DNA of 64,000 nt from JBPOFM01 sp041391925 (GCA_041391925.1 JAWKNA010000005.1:248001-312000); one strand, 5' to 3'; numbered from the stretch's first letter, positions 17,475-27,058 are shown. Translations and numbers: made by a program. Notes: a model not told the origin generated them from the sequence alone.

Positions 17475-19112
17475 CTATAGTTTTTTGGAATTTACATAAA
17501 AATCTGGGTCAATTTTTATGTCGGTTGCTTTTATGGGCATCGTTGACCAATCTGCTTTTGGAAAGAGCCATTGCTCTTTGCCATCGATAGTCACTTGAAC
17601 CGGCATATCAAATTTATCGACAACATCTATCCAACGGTATTTGAGTTTGTTATTTGCAATCGAATATTCCAATGTTGGAATCCGTGTATCTCTCAAATAT
17701 TGATTGAAAAACTCAGTGAGGTCGATACCTGTTTGTTGGCTTAGATAATCTTCAATCTGTTTGGTGGTCACAGTTTGATGATAAAATGTGGCGTTTAAGC
17801 CTCGTAGAATCTGTCGCCATTTTTCATCATCTTCAATCAATTGTCGCAAGGTGTGAAGCATATTGGCACCTTTTGGGTACATATCTCCAGAGCCTTCTTG
17901 GTTAACATTATAAGGACCAATGATTGGTTTATCGTTATGGATTCCTTTACGAAGACCAATCACATATTCAGAACTTGCTTCCTTTCCATAATAGTATTCA
18001 ACAAATAAATTCTCGGAATAGGAAGTGAATCCTTCATGAATCCACATATCTGCCATATCCTTGTAGGTAATGTTATTGGCAAACCATTCATGACCGGATT
18101 CATGGACAATGATGTAGTCAAATTTCAGTCCCCAACCTGTTCCGGATAAATCCATTCCCAAATACCCTTTCTTGAATTTGTTGCCATAAGTCACGGAGCT
18201 TTGATGCTCCATTCCCAGATATGGCACTTCCACTAGCTTAAAGCCATCTTCATAGAACGGATAAGGTCCGAACCAATGCTCGAAAGCTTTCATCATCTTT
18301 GGCGCATCCTTAAAGTGCTCTTTGGCTTTTTCCAAATGGTCTTTCAGTACATAATAATCCATTTTCAATTCACCTTTTTCGCCTGTATAATCATCCGAAA
18401 AATGAGCATAGTCACCAATATTCACATTGACACCATAATTATTTATTGGGTTGTTTACAAACCAATTATAGGTTTTTGAGCCATCAGAATGCTCCTCAAC
18501 ATTTCGAAGTTGACCATTGGACACATCCATGAGACCTTTGGGAGCTTTTACACTGATAAACATGCTGTCCACTTCATCATACATATGGTCCTTGTTGGGC
18601 CACCAAACACTGGCACCAAGTCCTTGGCAGGAGGTCGCCACAAAATCGTTTCCGTTATCATCTTTTTTCCAAGAAAATCCGCCGTCCCAAGGTGCCCTAA
18701 CAGCTTCCTTTGGCTTTCCTTCATAATACACATCCAAACTCTGGATGCTTCCCGAAGGCTGGACATCTTTTAGATTTATGAAATGTGCATTTCCATCGGT
18801 TCTGAATTGCAGTTCCTTACCGTTTTGTATGACTTTGGTAATTTTTAAAGGAGGTTGCAAATCAATTTGGAGGACTGATTTTGGTTCCAAAACTTTATAT
18901 TGTACAGTGTTTTTTCCTTTAATGGATTTTGTGTCTGGATTCACATCAATATCTAAGTGATAATACGTCAAATCCCACCATTCACGTTCAGGAGTTATGG
19001 AACCGCGTAATGTGTCCTGATGAGTAAACTGGGTGCCTTTATCTGACATTAGCCCTTGGGAAAAACCTGTTTGGCACAACGCCAAGAACAAAAGAAAACT
19101 TATTTTTTTCAT
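17475..19112 (-). CDS. M1 family metallopeptidase (secreted aminopeptidase)
   Basis: 545 aa with a signal peptide (residues 1-19, cleavage after 'GFSQ'). The zinc site is H337-E-x-x-H341 in 'HESGHEW' with Glu360 in 'IHEGFTSYSE'. The substrate-binding exopeptidase motif is 'LGMEHQ' (299-304), a variant of GxMEN. The N-terminal 200 residues form the beta-rich M1 domain. The chain is shorter than classical aminopeptidase N because the large C-terminal helical domain is nearly absent, as in many Bacteroidota members. It lies 1 base downstream of the M28 peptidase gene, which suggests joint extracellular peptide degradation. Confidence 0.93.
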   Translation of the reverse strand: MKKISFLLFLALCQTGFSQGLMSDKGTQFTHQDTLRGSITPEREWWDLTYYHLDIDVNPDTKSIKGKNTVQYKVLEPKSVLQIDLQPPLKITKVIQNGKELQFRTDGNAHFINLKDVQPSGSIQSLDVYYEGKPKEAVRAPWDGGFSWKKDDNGNDFVATSCQGLGASVWWPNKDHMYDEVDSMFISVKAPKGLMDVSNGQLRNVEEHSDGSKTYNWFVNNPINNYGVNVNIGDYAHFSDDYTGEKGELKMDYYVLKDHLEKAKEHFKDAPKMMKAFEHWFGPYPFYEDGFKLVEVPYLGMEHQSSVTYGNKFKKGYLGMDLSGTGWGLKFDYIIVHESGHEWFANNITYKDMADMWIHEGFTSYSENLFVEYYYGKEASSEYVIGLRKGIHNDKPIIGPYNVNQEGSGDMYPKGANMLHTLRQLIEDDEKWRQILRGLNATFYHQTVTTKQIEDYLSQQTGIDLTEFFNQYLRDTRIPTLEYSIANNKLKYRWIDVVDKFDMPVQVTIDGKEQWLFPKADWSTMPIKATDIKIDPDFYVNSKKL

Positions 19113-19113
19113 A

Positions 19114-20451
19114 TCAATTTCTTATAATTTGATTCGGAAACACCACAACACTTTCGAAGCCATCATTGCCTACGGACGCTACACCAAAATAAAAATTGTC
19201 AATAACAATGCCATCTAAAGTGAATTCTGTCACATCACCTACATTTCTACTATAATCCCACGTGGGTGAAGTGGTATCCCTCCAATAAATTTTATAACCT
19301 GTTGCACCATCAACTTTATCCCATTTCAGTTTGGCAGAAGGTTCTACAATACCACCAATGGCCACAGTTTTGGGAGGAGGAGGAGCGGAAGCCAAGCTAG
19401 CCAAAGTAATAGCATTCACGGCTGTTAATTTTTTGGCATATGGAAAATCGACGTGTTCAAAGGTATCACCATACGCAATTCCGTTTTCAGTTCTAATATC
19501 TTGATGCTGTTGCGTATAGTTTTCGTGTGCTTCCATAATTCTGATGCCAGCAAAACCTAAATCGTTAAATGGACGATGGTGTCCTCCACGGCCAAATCTA
19601 TCCAATCGGTACACCATCATTGGATTCATCTCGGGCATATAAGCTTTTACAGTTTTATGCACATAACGTGCCAATTGTCGTGAAATTCCATCCACTTCAC
19701 CACCATAAAAACGACGCGCGTTGCGTTCGCGTTCGGTTTCGGTTGGTGGGACAGGCTCAGAGAAAATACGAAAAGTTCGGTTGTCAATGACACCATCCAC
19801 GCCAGAGATGTTCCCAATCATATCGTTATTGAGCACACCAATAATGTCCCAATTGTTTTGTTTGGCATATTCTGCTAATCCCTTTCCGCCAAATAAACCT
19901 TGCTCTTCTCCTGAAAGACCTACATAGATGATACTGTTTTCAAACTTATACTTGGATAAAACCCTGGCGGCCTCTATGGTTCCAGCCATACCTGAAGCAT
20001 TGTCATTGGCTCCAGGTGATTCAGAGCTGAAATCATTAGGGTCGGAAACTCGGGAATCGATATCTCCACTCATAATGATGTATCGATTGGGATATTTGGT
20101 GCCTTTTTGAATTGCCAGAACATTCACTACCAAAACATCTTTTGTGATTCGGTCGTTTTCACCTTTTTTGATTGAATTCTTTTGATAACTGACTTCCAAA
20201 CAATTTTTGCAATCTTTGGAAATAACTTCAAATTCTTGTTTTATCCAACGTCTTGCAGCTCCAATTCCCGTGGTGTTTGAAACCGTGTCACTCAATGTAT
20301 GGCGAGTACCAAAATCCACTAATGTTTTGACATCTTTTTTAATACGTTCTGCAGAAATAGCATCGATTATATCGTATAATTTAAGATCTGTTTGTCCCAA
20401 GGCATAGATTGGCAAAAGAAGACTTAGTGTTACAATTAATTTGTTCATCAT
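19114..20451 (-). CDS. M28 family peptidase with C-terminal fibronectin-III-like domain
   Basis: 445 aa, signal peptide 'MMNKLIVTLSLLLPIYALGQ'. The M28 core includes 'RYIIMSGDIDSR', 'SPGANDNASGMAGTIEAARVL' (metal-binding Asp and the following loop) and 'VGLSGEEQGLFGGKGLAEYA' (catalytic Glu and metal Glu). A final block of about 85 residues ('AKLKWDKVDGATGYKIYWR...YFGVASVGNDGFES') is a fibronectin-III-like domain. It should be a secreted zinc aminopeptidase. It is 6 bases downstream of the CBM9-like lipoprotein gene and 1 base upstream of the M1 gene. One unusual point: the usual first ligand, HxD, appears as 'GDIDS', so metal binding should be checked. Confidence 0.88.
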   Translation of the reverse strand: MMNKLIVTLSLLLPIYALGQTDLKLYDIIDAISAERIKKDVKTLVDFGTRHTLSDTVSNTTGIGAARRWIKQEFEVISKDCKNCLEVSYQKNSIKKGENDRITKDVLVVNVLAIQKGTKYPNRYIIMSGDIDSRVSDPNDFSSESPGANDNASGMAGTIEAARVLSKYKFENSIIYVGLSGEEQGLFGGKGLAEYAKQNNWDIIGVLNNDMIGNISGVDGVIDNRTFRIFSEPVPPTETERERNARRFYGGEVDGISRQLARYVHKTVKAYMPEMNPMMVYRLDRFGRGGHHRPFNDLGFAGIRIMEAHENYTQQHQDIRTENGIAYGDTFEHVDFPYAKKLTAVNAITLASLASAPPPPKTVAIGGIVEPSAKLKWDKVDGATGYKIYWRDTTSPTWDYSRNVGDVTEFTLDGIVIDNFYFGVASVGNDGFESVVVFPNQIIRN

Positions 20452-20457
20452 GTAATT

Positions 20458-21213
20458 TCAATTTTGTAGTTGAATGGTCCCAAAAATATTAGCATCAATC
20501 CAACCTCGGTTTTTATCATCACCTTCAACAGGAATCGAACCTATGAAATTTTCACGTTCAACGCTCGAATCATTGTCACAATAGGCAATGGCAAAACCAA
20601 TTTTTTTTCCAGCTTTAAGAGTTACAGGTTTATTGTCTCCATCATCTTTGTAAGCATCATCATAGATTGATAGTTTCAGTTCCCAGATGGTGGTATTGCC
20701 AGTAGTGGTATGTTTTGATTGAACGTGGTTGTTATACAGTTTTCCCACTTTTTCTGGAGACATATCAACGACATTTCCATCGAGCGCAATATGATAAGCA
20801 AAGGCGTTGTAATTGTATTGGTGTTCACCACCACTGTTATCCTCATCAATAAAAACCTCTAAACAATCGTCATCCCACCATAATTTTAAAGGGTCTTGGT
20901 ATTGGTCAAAAAGTGTATCATCTATAATTTCTGCCAAGATATAAAGGGAATCATCAGTCCACGTGAGTTTATATCGACCTTGAAAGTCGGATGCATCATA
21001 AGGTGTTCCAATCCATCTTTGATCTATTGGATGCCATGACGTTTCTGTCCAAATGGGCTCATTTGCAATGCCATCAATTGTTGGTGTCTCCTTGGCTCGA
21101 TAGACTTCGATGAGTTGTTTGTCTGGTTTTTGAATGATAGTAGATTTTATTTTTGAGGTACGACAGCTAGAAATAAGGATGCCAAAGCAAAGAAATATGA
21201 TTAGTTTTTGCAT
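20458..21213 (-). CDS. CBM9-like carbohydrate-binding lipoprotein
   Basis: 251 aa. Lipoprotein signal with Cys17 ('LISSCRTS'). The mature part starts with the family signature 'TPTIDGIANEPIWTETSW', followed by 'YKLTWTDDSLYILAEIIDDTLFD', 'WWDDDCLEVFIDEDNSGG' and 'GFAIAYCDNDSSVERENFIG'. These are marks of the carbohydrate-binding module 9-like fold found in sugar-binding and cytochrome-associated domains. No catalytic domain is attached. It is the first gene of a run with M28, M1 and YdeI-like genes. Ligand is unknown. Confidence 0.87.
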   Translation of the reverse strand: MQKLIIFLCFGILISSCRTSKIKSTIIQKPDKQLIEVYRAKETPTIDGIANEPIWTETSWHPIDQRWIGTPYDASDFQGRYKLTWTDDSLYILAEIIDDTLFDQYQDPLKLWWDDDCLEVFIDEDNSGGEHQYNYNAFAYHIALDGNVVDMSPEKVGKLYNNHVQSKHTTTGNTTIWELKLSIYDDAYKDDGDNKPVTLKAGKKIGFAIAYCDNDSSVERENFIGSIPVEGDDKNRGWIDANIFGTIQLQN

Positions 21214-21401
21214 AAATTTTTGAAAAATAAATGTTCATGGATGTTAGTGATTTAAAAAAAATAAGCGAACACTTAAAAATGTAAACCAGTGCACCATCAT
21301 TGCAATATGCTATCATAAAGATAAGAAAGTTTTTAATATTTAAAATGATGACATTTCTTGCAAGAGCCGATGTGTTTAAAATTTATTTATCTTATTTCAT
21401 T

Positions 21402-23294
21402 ATGAAAAATCTCTACTTAATTCTGGCAGTAACATTTAGCTGTTTAGCACTAGGACAAACAGGAATTTCAGTTCCTGAAATGACTAGTTGTGACACCCAA
21501 ATTCAAAATTTATTGACTACGTTCAATATTCCTGGCCTCACGATGGCTATTTCCAAAGATGGAAAACTCATTTATGAGCGGGCTTTTGGCAATGCCAATT
21601 TGGCTTTAAATGAACCTACACAACCGTATCATTTATTTAGAATTGCAAGCGTGTCAAAACCCATTACTTCCATTACTATCATGAAAATGATTGAAAACGG
21701 ACAACTCAATTTATCCGATACAGTATTCGGTCCAGGCGGGTTGTTAGAAAATCATTGGTATCTCTCCACGGCCAATATTACAGATTCTCGTATTTATGAT
21801 ATCACCGTACAGCAGTTGTTGGAGCATTCCGCTGGATTTAACAGAGATCACAACTGTTTTCCAAATCCAACACCGCCTTATCCCTATTATTTTGCAGGAT
21901 GCGATCCCATATCTGCACCCTTGCACGTCACGCAGACCTTGGGCGAACCTAATCCTGTAACAGAGGAAATGTTGATAACGTTTTTGTTGGAAAAGGGCTT
22001 GGATTTTACTCCTGGAACCCAATATTCATATTCCAATATTGGATATTTGATTCTTGGGGAAATTATTGAAGAAATTTCAGGTATGAGTTATGAAGATTAT
22101 GTGACCCAAACCATTCTGCATCCTTTGGGAATCTATGACATGCATTTGGGAAAAAATTTGCTTATGGATAAAATGGAGCGCGAGGGCGAATATAAGGGCG
22201 AAGGTTATACCAATCTGTCTATTTACGGTACTGGCGAAGCGGTGCCATGGGAGTATGGAGGCTTTAATTTGGAAGCATTTGATGCACATGGTGGATGGAT
22301 TGCCACGGCTCGGGATATGGTCAGGTTGTTGGTGGCCGTAGATGGATTTGCCACTTCCCCAGATATCTTGAATTCAACATCCATTACAACGATGGTAACG
22401 CCTTCTGCCACAGAACCAAATTATGCCAAAGGATGGCAAGTGAACCAATTTAACAATTGGTGGCATACGGGCGCAGTGGACGGTACGGCTTGTGAATGGG
22501 TGAGATCTAGCAATGGTTATACTTGGGCAATTATTTTGAACAAACGATTGACAAACTCAAGTGCGAATGCATTTTGGTCAGCCTTGGACAATTTAGGATG
22601 GAATTGCATTGGAGGCATGACCTCCACGCCTACGCATGATTTTTTTGATGCCCCAGTGGTTAATGCATCAAATTTGGTTGCAACGAATGTTACTGACAAT
22701 TCCATGGATTTATCATGGACTAATGGTGATGGCACTTCTCGCATTGTGGTTGCTAAAGAAGTGGTGAATCCGCCAGCTAATTCCGGTTATTTTAAGGCTT
22801 ATCCTTTGGACGGCAACGATTATACGGCTAATGCTCAATTTGGAATGGGAACCAATTTGGGTGATAATACCTTTGTGGTGTACAAGGGTACAGGTAATTC
22901 TGTGTCGCTGCAAAACTTAAATGAGGACACCGAATATGTAGTGCGGGTATATGAGTTCACCAAACAAACCAGTACGGGCAATAATGCATTATATATGTTG
23001 GGAAATGCCGCCCAATTGGTTCAATCGACAACTACTTTGGGAATCGATGACTTTAGTCTTAAGAGCAGCATCACTATTCATCCGACAGTAGTGGATAATT
23101 TTCTAAATGTCACTTTAAAAAATGGGCTTTCAAATGTGGATTATTCAATTTATGACACATTGGGAAGTTTTGTATCAGAGGGAAATATCTCCAATAGCAA
23201 TCTAATTGAAGTCACCAATTTGCAATCAGGTTTGTATATGATTCAATTTAAAGATAGAGATACTAAAGCAAATTTCAGATTTGTAAAAAAATAA
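21402..23294 (+). CDS. Secreted serine hydrolase (beta-lactamase/class C fold) with type IX sorting domain
   Basis: 630 aa from the ATG at 21402, chosen because 'MKNLYLILAVTFSCLALGQ' is a clean signal peptide; an upstream in-frame ATG at 21300 would bury it. The active-site motif SxxK is Ser83-Lys86 ('ASVSKPIT'); the second motif is 'YSYSNIGY' (YxN), and the third is 'HTGAVDG' (HxG). A fibronectin-III-like domain follows ('ASNLVATNVTDNSMDLSWTN'). The last 75 residues are a type IX secretion sorting domain ('HPTVVDNFLNVTL...GLYMIQFKD'). Family members are esterases, D-amino-acid or D-aminopeptidases as well as beta-lactamases; the substrate cannot be told. Confidence 0.92.
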   Translation: MKNLYLILAVTFSCLALGQTGISVPEMTSCDTQIQNLLTTFNIPGLTMAISKDGKLIYERAFGNANLALNEPTQPYHLFRIASVSKPITSITIMKMIENGQLNLSDTVFGPGGLLENHWYLSTANITDSRIYDITVQQLLEHSAGFNRDHNCFPNPTPPYPYYFAGCDPISAPLHVTQTLGEPNPVTEEMLITFLLEKGLDFTPGTQYSYSNIGYLILGEIIEEISGMSYEDYVTQTILHPLGIYDMHLGKNLLMDKMEREGEYKGEGYTNLSIYGTGEAVPWEYGGFNLEAFDAHGGWIATARDMVRLLVAVDGFATSPDILNSTSITTMVTPSATEPNYAKGWQVNQFNNWWHTGAVDGTACEWVRSSNGYTWAIILNKRLTNSSANAFWSALDNLGWNCIGGMTSTPTHDFFDAPVVNASNLVATNVTDNSMDLSWTNGDGTSRIVVAKEVVNPPANSGYFKAYPLDGNDYTANAQFGMGTNLGDNTFVVYKGTGNSVSLQNLNEDTEYVVRVYEFTKQTSTGNNALYMLGNAAQLVQSTTTLGIDDFSLKSSITIHPTVVDNFLNVTLKNGLSNVDYSIYDTLGSFVSEGNISNSNLIEVTNLQSGLYMIQFKDRDTKANFRFVKK

Positions 23295-23317
23295 TCTAAA
23301 AAAGTTATATTTCATTG

Positions 23318-23356
23318 AGCCAATCCTCTTCGATACTTTGGGGATTGGCTTTTTTA
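23318..23356 (+). terminator. Terminator of the serine hydrolase gene
   Basis: Stem AGCCAATCC/GGATTGGCT (23318-23326, 23342-23350) followed by TTTTTT on the plus strand. Confidence 0.85.
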
Positions 23357-23522
23357 ATTCAAAATGAATACTCGGGTTATTACCAAAGAGCTTGATTAAA
23401 AAACTTAAAATTTAAACTATGCTTTAGAGGAGCATATTTTGCAATCTGATGGCGCTTGTAATAATTTATAGTTTAAGTTGCTTCATTATTTTTTTGGATT
23501 GAATTCCTAAAGATACTGAAAA

Positions 23523-23558
23523 TAAAAAAGCCAATCCAACTGAATGAATTGACTTTTA
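23523..23558 (-). terminator. Terminator of the beta-oxidation operon
   Basis: Imperfect stem of AAAAG and CAAT against ATTG and CTTTT, followed on the minus strand by TTTTTTA. It lies after the acyl-CoA dehydrogenase stop at 23594. The sequence between this and 23356 shows nothing recognisable. Confidence 0.6.
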
Positions 23559-23593
23559 CAACAACTAAAATTAATTTGAATTAGCCTAAAATT

Positions 23594-25408
23594 TTAGAAA
23601 CAATATTTGTTTTCAGCTTTTACCTTTTCGGCAATGGCTTTACGCAAATCTACGATGTCTGGATAGTTTGTGTATTTTACAAAACGTTTCAATCCCATCA
23701 ATAGCATACGTTGCTCGTCACCTTCTGCAAAAGAGATGATACTTTCCTTTCCGTTTTTCTCTACAATCGATACAGCGTTGTATAGATACAATTTGGCCAT
23801 GGCTATCTGGATTTCCTGTGCGTTTTCACCAAAACGTTTTACGTTTTTTTCAGTTCTCAAAAGTGTAGATTCAGCCATATAGATTTCAATCAAAATATCA
23901 GAAGCAGCAATCAACAATTGTTGGTGTGCGTCTAAATCTGGGCCAAACTTTTGTACGGCAGCACCAGCCACCATCAAGAAGACTTTCTTAAGTTTGGCAA
24001 TCATTTCTTTTTCTTCTGCAAATAATTCAGAGTAATCCGGAGTATCAAAAGAAGGAATTCCCATTAACTCTTCTTGAACTTTTTGAGCAGGCCCCAATAA
24101 ATCGACATGGCCTTTCATGGCTTTTTTGACCAACATTCCAACTGATAACATTCGGTTGATTTCGTTTGTGCCTTCATAGATGCGAGCAATACGAGCATCT
24201 CTCCATGCGGCTTCCATAGGCGTTTCTTCAGAGAAGCCCATTCCTCCAAAAATCTGGATGCCTTCATCAGCACAATGTTGTACGTCTTCTGATACGGCAA
24301 CTTTCAAAATGGAACATTCAATAGCATACTCTTCAACACCTTTTAATTCTGCTTCTTGATGCGAATTTCCAGCAGCCTGACGCAAAGCAATTCTATCCTC
24401 AATATTTTTGGCCGCTCTGTAACATGCCGATTCACCAGCATAGGCATTGGTAGTCATTTCTGCCAATTTATACTTAATGGCTCCAAAATCAGCAATGGAT
24501 GTGTTGAATTGTTTGCGTTCATTGGCATATTGAACGGCAGTCGTAGTAATACGTCTTTGTGAATCTAAACAAGCTGCGGCCAATTTGATTCGTCCAACAT
24601 TAAGCGCATTCATGGCAATTTTAAAACCTTCGCCACGACCAGCCAACATGTTTTCAACAGGTACAATGGTATCGTTAAAAAACACTTGGCGCGTAGAACT
24701 TGCACGAATCCCCAATTTATGTTCTTCTTCTCCTAGAGTAATTCCGTTTGGGTTTGCGTTATCATATTCTACAATAAAACCAGTAATATTTTTGTCATTT
24801 TCAATACGAGCAAAAACAATCATCAAACGGCAGAAACCAGCATTGGAAATCCACATTTTCTGTCCGTTGATTTTATAGGATTTTCCGTCAGCTGATAGAG
24901 TGGCAGTGGTTTTTCCAGAATTGGCATCACTTCCTGCACCTGGTTCTGTCAAACAATAGGAACCGAACCATTCGCCAGTAGCCAATTTAGGGACATACTT
25001 CTGTTTTTGTTCTTCAGTGCCATAAAGAGTTATGGGCATGGTTCCAATGCCTGTATGGGCACCAAAGGCCGTACTGAAGGAGCCTGTTCCTGAAGAAATA
25101 TAGTCGCAAGTGAGCATTGTAGAAACAAATCCCATGTTCAATCCGCCGTATTCTTCTGGAACAGCAACGCCTAAAAAACCGAGTTCTCCAGCTTTTCGCA
25201 TGCATGATTCTGTCAGTGCATAATCTTTGGCTTCAAATTTTGGTTTGTTTGGGATAATTTCGCGGTCATTGAATTCCATAACCGCTTCCTTCATCATTTT
25301 TTGTTCTTCTGTAAAATCTTCAGGTGTAAATACATCCTCGCATTTGGTTTCCTTTACAAGGAATTGCCCTCCTCTTAAAATTTCTTTTTCGTTAATTTCT
25401 GCATTCAT
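23594..25408 (-). CDS. Acyl-CoA dehydrogenase
   Basis: 604 aa. The N-terminal and middle domains show 'YCLTEPGAGSDANSG' (FAD and substrate contact), 'KMWISNAG', and 'GRGEGFKIAMNALNVGR'. The C-terminal helical domain has 'YANERKQFNTSIADFGAIKYKLA', 'QIFGGMGFSEETPMEAAWRDARI' and 'IYEGTNEINRML' around the conserved catalytic region. An extra C-terminal helical region of about 150 residues makes it longer than medium-chain enzymes, as in the VLCAD-like group of Bacteroidota. It catalyses the first oxidation step of fatty acyl-CoA. It is the last gene of the MarR-fadB-fadA operon, after the inserted four-helix-bundle gene. Confidence 0.95.
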   Translation of the reverse strand: MNAEINEKEILRGGQFLVKETKCEDVFTPEDFTEEQKMMKEAVMEFNDREIIPNKPKFEAKDYALTESCMRKAGELGFLGVAVPEEYGGLNMGFVSTMLTCDYISSGTGSFSTAFGAHTGIGTMPITLYGTEEQKQKYVPKLATGEWFGSYCLTEPGAGSDANSGKTTATLSADGKSYKINGQKMWISNAGFCRLMIVFARIENDKNITGFIVEYDNANPNGITLGEEEHKLGIRASSTRQVFFNDTIVPVENMLAGRGEGFKIAMNALNVGRIKLAAACLDSQRRITTTAVQYANERKQFNTSIADFGAIKYKLAEMTTNAYAGESACYRAAKNIEDRIALRQAAGNSHQEAELKGVEEYAIECSILKVAVSEDVQHCADEGIQIFGGMGFSEETPMEAAWRDARIARIYEGTNEINRMLSVGMLVKKAMKGHVDLLGPAQKVQEELMGIPSFDTPDYSELFAEEKEMIAKLKKVFLMVAGAAVQKFGPDLDAHQQLLIAASDILIEIYMAESTLLRTEKNVKRFGENAQEIQIAMAKLYLYNAVSIVEKNGKESIISFAEGDEQRMLLMGLKRFVKYTNYPDIVDLRKAIAEKVKAENKYCF

Positions 25409-25427
25409 GGTAGATTATTGTTTTTTT

Positions 25428-25458
25428 AGAAAAGAGAAAATAGAGTATAGAAAATAGA
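25428..25458. repeat. Left purine-rich arm of the four-helix-bundle element
   Basis: 31 bases made almost only of A and G, abutting the stop codon of the four-helix-bundle gene. It matches 27059-27089 at 28 of 31 positions by hand alignment, and its inner ten bases are inverted at 25824-25833 with one mismatch. Confidence 0.75.
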
Positions 25459-25824
25459 CTATTGATTTAGACCATTTTGAAAACCCATGGTCATTCTTTG
25501 AAATTCTTCTATTTTTTCTTCAAGTTTTGTTAATATTACTTTGTTTATATAATTTCTGTGGTGTGCAACTAACAATTGTGTACCAAGCTCGAATGAAGAA
25601 CCAAGTGCAATATCCAGATAGTTGCTAAATGATTTGTCGCTTCTTGCTGACCCTTCAGCAATATTGCTCGGTATAGAAACGGAACACCTGCTCAATTGTG
25701 ATGATAAGTTAAATTGTTCATGTTTTGGAAATTCAAGCAATATATCAGAAATGTCGTTTGCGATTTCAAGAGCTATTATCCAAATTTTGAGATTTTTATA
25801 ATTGTGTCTTTTTTTGGAAAGCAT
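25459..25824 (-). CDS. Four-helix bundle protein (S23 / intervening-sequence protein family)
   Basis: 121 aa. Signature 'YKNLKIWIIALEIANDISDIL' at the N-terminus, then 'LSSQLSRCSVSIPSNIAEGSAR' and 'YLDIALGSSFELGTQLLVAH', the standard blocks of the family. Relatives are the ORFs in 23S rRNA intervening sequences of spirochaetes, and Avd proteins of diversity-generating retroelements; no enzymatic role is known. There is no 23S gene or reverse transcriptase nearby. The gene sits inside a beta-oxidation operon, and purine/pyrimidine arms abut its start and stop exactly (25824-25856, 25428-25458). This suggests a small insertion cassette rather than a fatty-acid gene. Confidence 0.92.
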   Translation of the reverse strand: MLSKKRHNYKNLKIWIIALEIANDISDILLEFPKHEQFNLSSQLSRCSVSIPSNIAEGSARSDKSFSNYLDIALGSSFELGTQLLVAHHRNYINKVILTKLEEKIEEFQRMTMGFQNGLNQ

Positions 25825-25856
25825 CTATTCTCTTTTATCCATTCTCTTCATTCTTT
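25824..25856. repeat. Right pyrimidine-rich arm of the four-helix-bundle element
   Basis: 33 bases of mostly C and T (plus strand), running from the start codon of the four-helix-bundle gene into the fadA stop codon. Its part at 25830-25847 matches 27111-27128 at 16 of 18 positions by hand alignment. Confidence 0.7.
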
Positions 25857-27045
25857 AATTTAAAAACTCAAATATGCCACAAGCACCTTGGCCTGTACCG
25901 ACGCACATCGTGACTGCTCCATAGTTACCTTTCATGTTTCTTTTGCGCATTTCATCGAATAGCTGAACGGATAGCTTTGCTCCGGTACATCCAAGTGGAT
26001 GTCCCAATGCTATCGCACCTCCATTGACGTTAACAATGTCTGGATTTAACCCCAATTCCCTGATTACTGCCAAGGATTGTGAAGCAAAAGCCTCATTGAG
26101 TTCAATCAATCCCAAATCTTTTTGCTCCAATCCCGCCAGTTTCAATGCTTTTGGAATGGCCTTAATAGGACCAATTCCCATAATGCGTGGTTCTACACCT
26201 GCAGCAGCATAATTGACCAATCGAGCAATAGGCTCTAAATTCAATTCTTTGACCATATCCTCGCTCATCACCATTACAAAAGCGGCACCATCACTCATTT
26301 GAGATGAATTTCCAGCAGTTACACTTCCATTTGCAGCAAATACTGGCTTTAGTTTTGCCAATGCTTCTAAACTTGTTCCCGCACGTGGACCTTCATCTTT
26401 GTTGACTGTATATTTTTTCGTAGCTTTTTTACCATTGGAATCAACATAGGTTTCGTCTACTTCTATTGGGACAATTTGATCCTGAAATCGATTTTCAGCT
26501 TGAGCCTTTAGTGCTTTCATATGGGATTCGTAAGCAAACTTATCTTGATCTTCTCGAGATATGTTAAATTGGTTGGCGACTGCTTCGGCAGTATTTCCCA
26601 TGCCCCAATAATAATCTTCATGACCTGCTTTTACGATGTCATAATTTAATTCCGGTTTAAAACCTGACATGGGTACGGCGCTCATACTTTCGGCACCACC
26701 AGCGATGATGCAACTTGCCATACTGCTTTGGATTTTTGCAACCGCCATGGCAATGGTTTCCACTCCAGAAGAGCAAAATCGATTCACCGTAACTCCAGGT
26801 ACATCCACTATATCCAATCCCATCAAAGAGATAAGTCGCGCCATATTGAGGCCTTGTGAGCCTTCAGGCATGGCGTTGCCTACGATGACATCATCGATTC
26901 TTTTTTTATCTAATTGAGGCAACTCATTCATCATGTATTTGATGGTTTCCGATGCCAGTTCATCAGTTCTTTTAAAACGGAACACGCCTCTCGGTGCTTT
27001 GCCAACTGCCGTTCTGTATGCTTTTACTATATATGCTGTTTTCAT
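25855..27045 (-). CDS. fadA: Acetyl-CoA C-acyltransferase (3-ketoacyl-CoA thiolase)
   Basis: 396 aa, normal thiolase length. Nucleophile Cys91 in 'NRFCSSGVETIAMA'; 'GGAESMS' follows. Catalytic His and second Cys are in 'GGAIALGHPLGCTGA' and 'CVGTGQGACG'. It cleaves 3-ketoacyl-CoA with CoA to give acetyl-CoA, the last step of beta-oxidation. It follows the fadB-type gene in the same operon; the 81-base gap between them is filled by the ORF-less repeat element at 27059-27128. Regulation is probably by the MarR protein encoded first in the operon. Confidence 0.95.
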   Translation of the reverse strand: MKTAYIVKAYRTAVGKAPRGVFRFKRTDELASETIKYMMNELPQLDKKRIDDVIVGNAMPEGSQGLNMARLISLMGLDIVDVPGVTVNRFCSSGVETIAMAVAKIQSSMASCIIAGGAESMSAVPMSGFKPELNYDIVKAGHEDYYWGMGNTAEAVANQFNISREDQDKFAYESHMKALKAQAENRFQDQIVPIEVDETYVDSNGKKATKKYTVNKDEGPRAGTSLEALAKLKPVFAANGSVTAGNSSQMSDGAAFVMVMSEDMVKELNLEPIARLVNYAAAGVEPRIMGIGPIKAIPKALKLAGLEQKDLGLIELNEAFASQSLAVIRELGLNPDIVNVNGGAIALGHPLGCTGAKLSVQLFDEMRKRNMKGNYGAVTMCVGTGQGACGIFEFLN

Positions 27046-27058
27046 TTTGTATGTTTTA

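Noticed and set aside
25459..25824. Intervening sequence of a 23S rRNA gene
   Set aside because: The four-helix-bundle family suggests it, but no rRNA sequence flanks the gene; it lies between fatty-acid oxidation genes.
25459..25824. Avd gene of a diversity-generating retroelement
   Set aside because: No reverse transcriptase, template repeat or variable repeat was found nearby.
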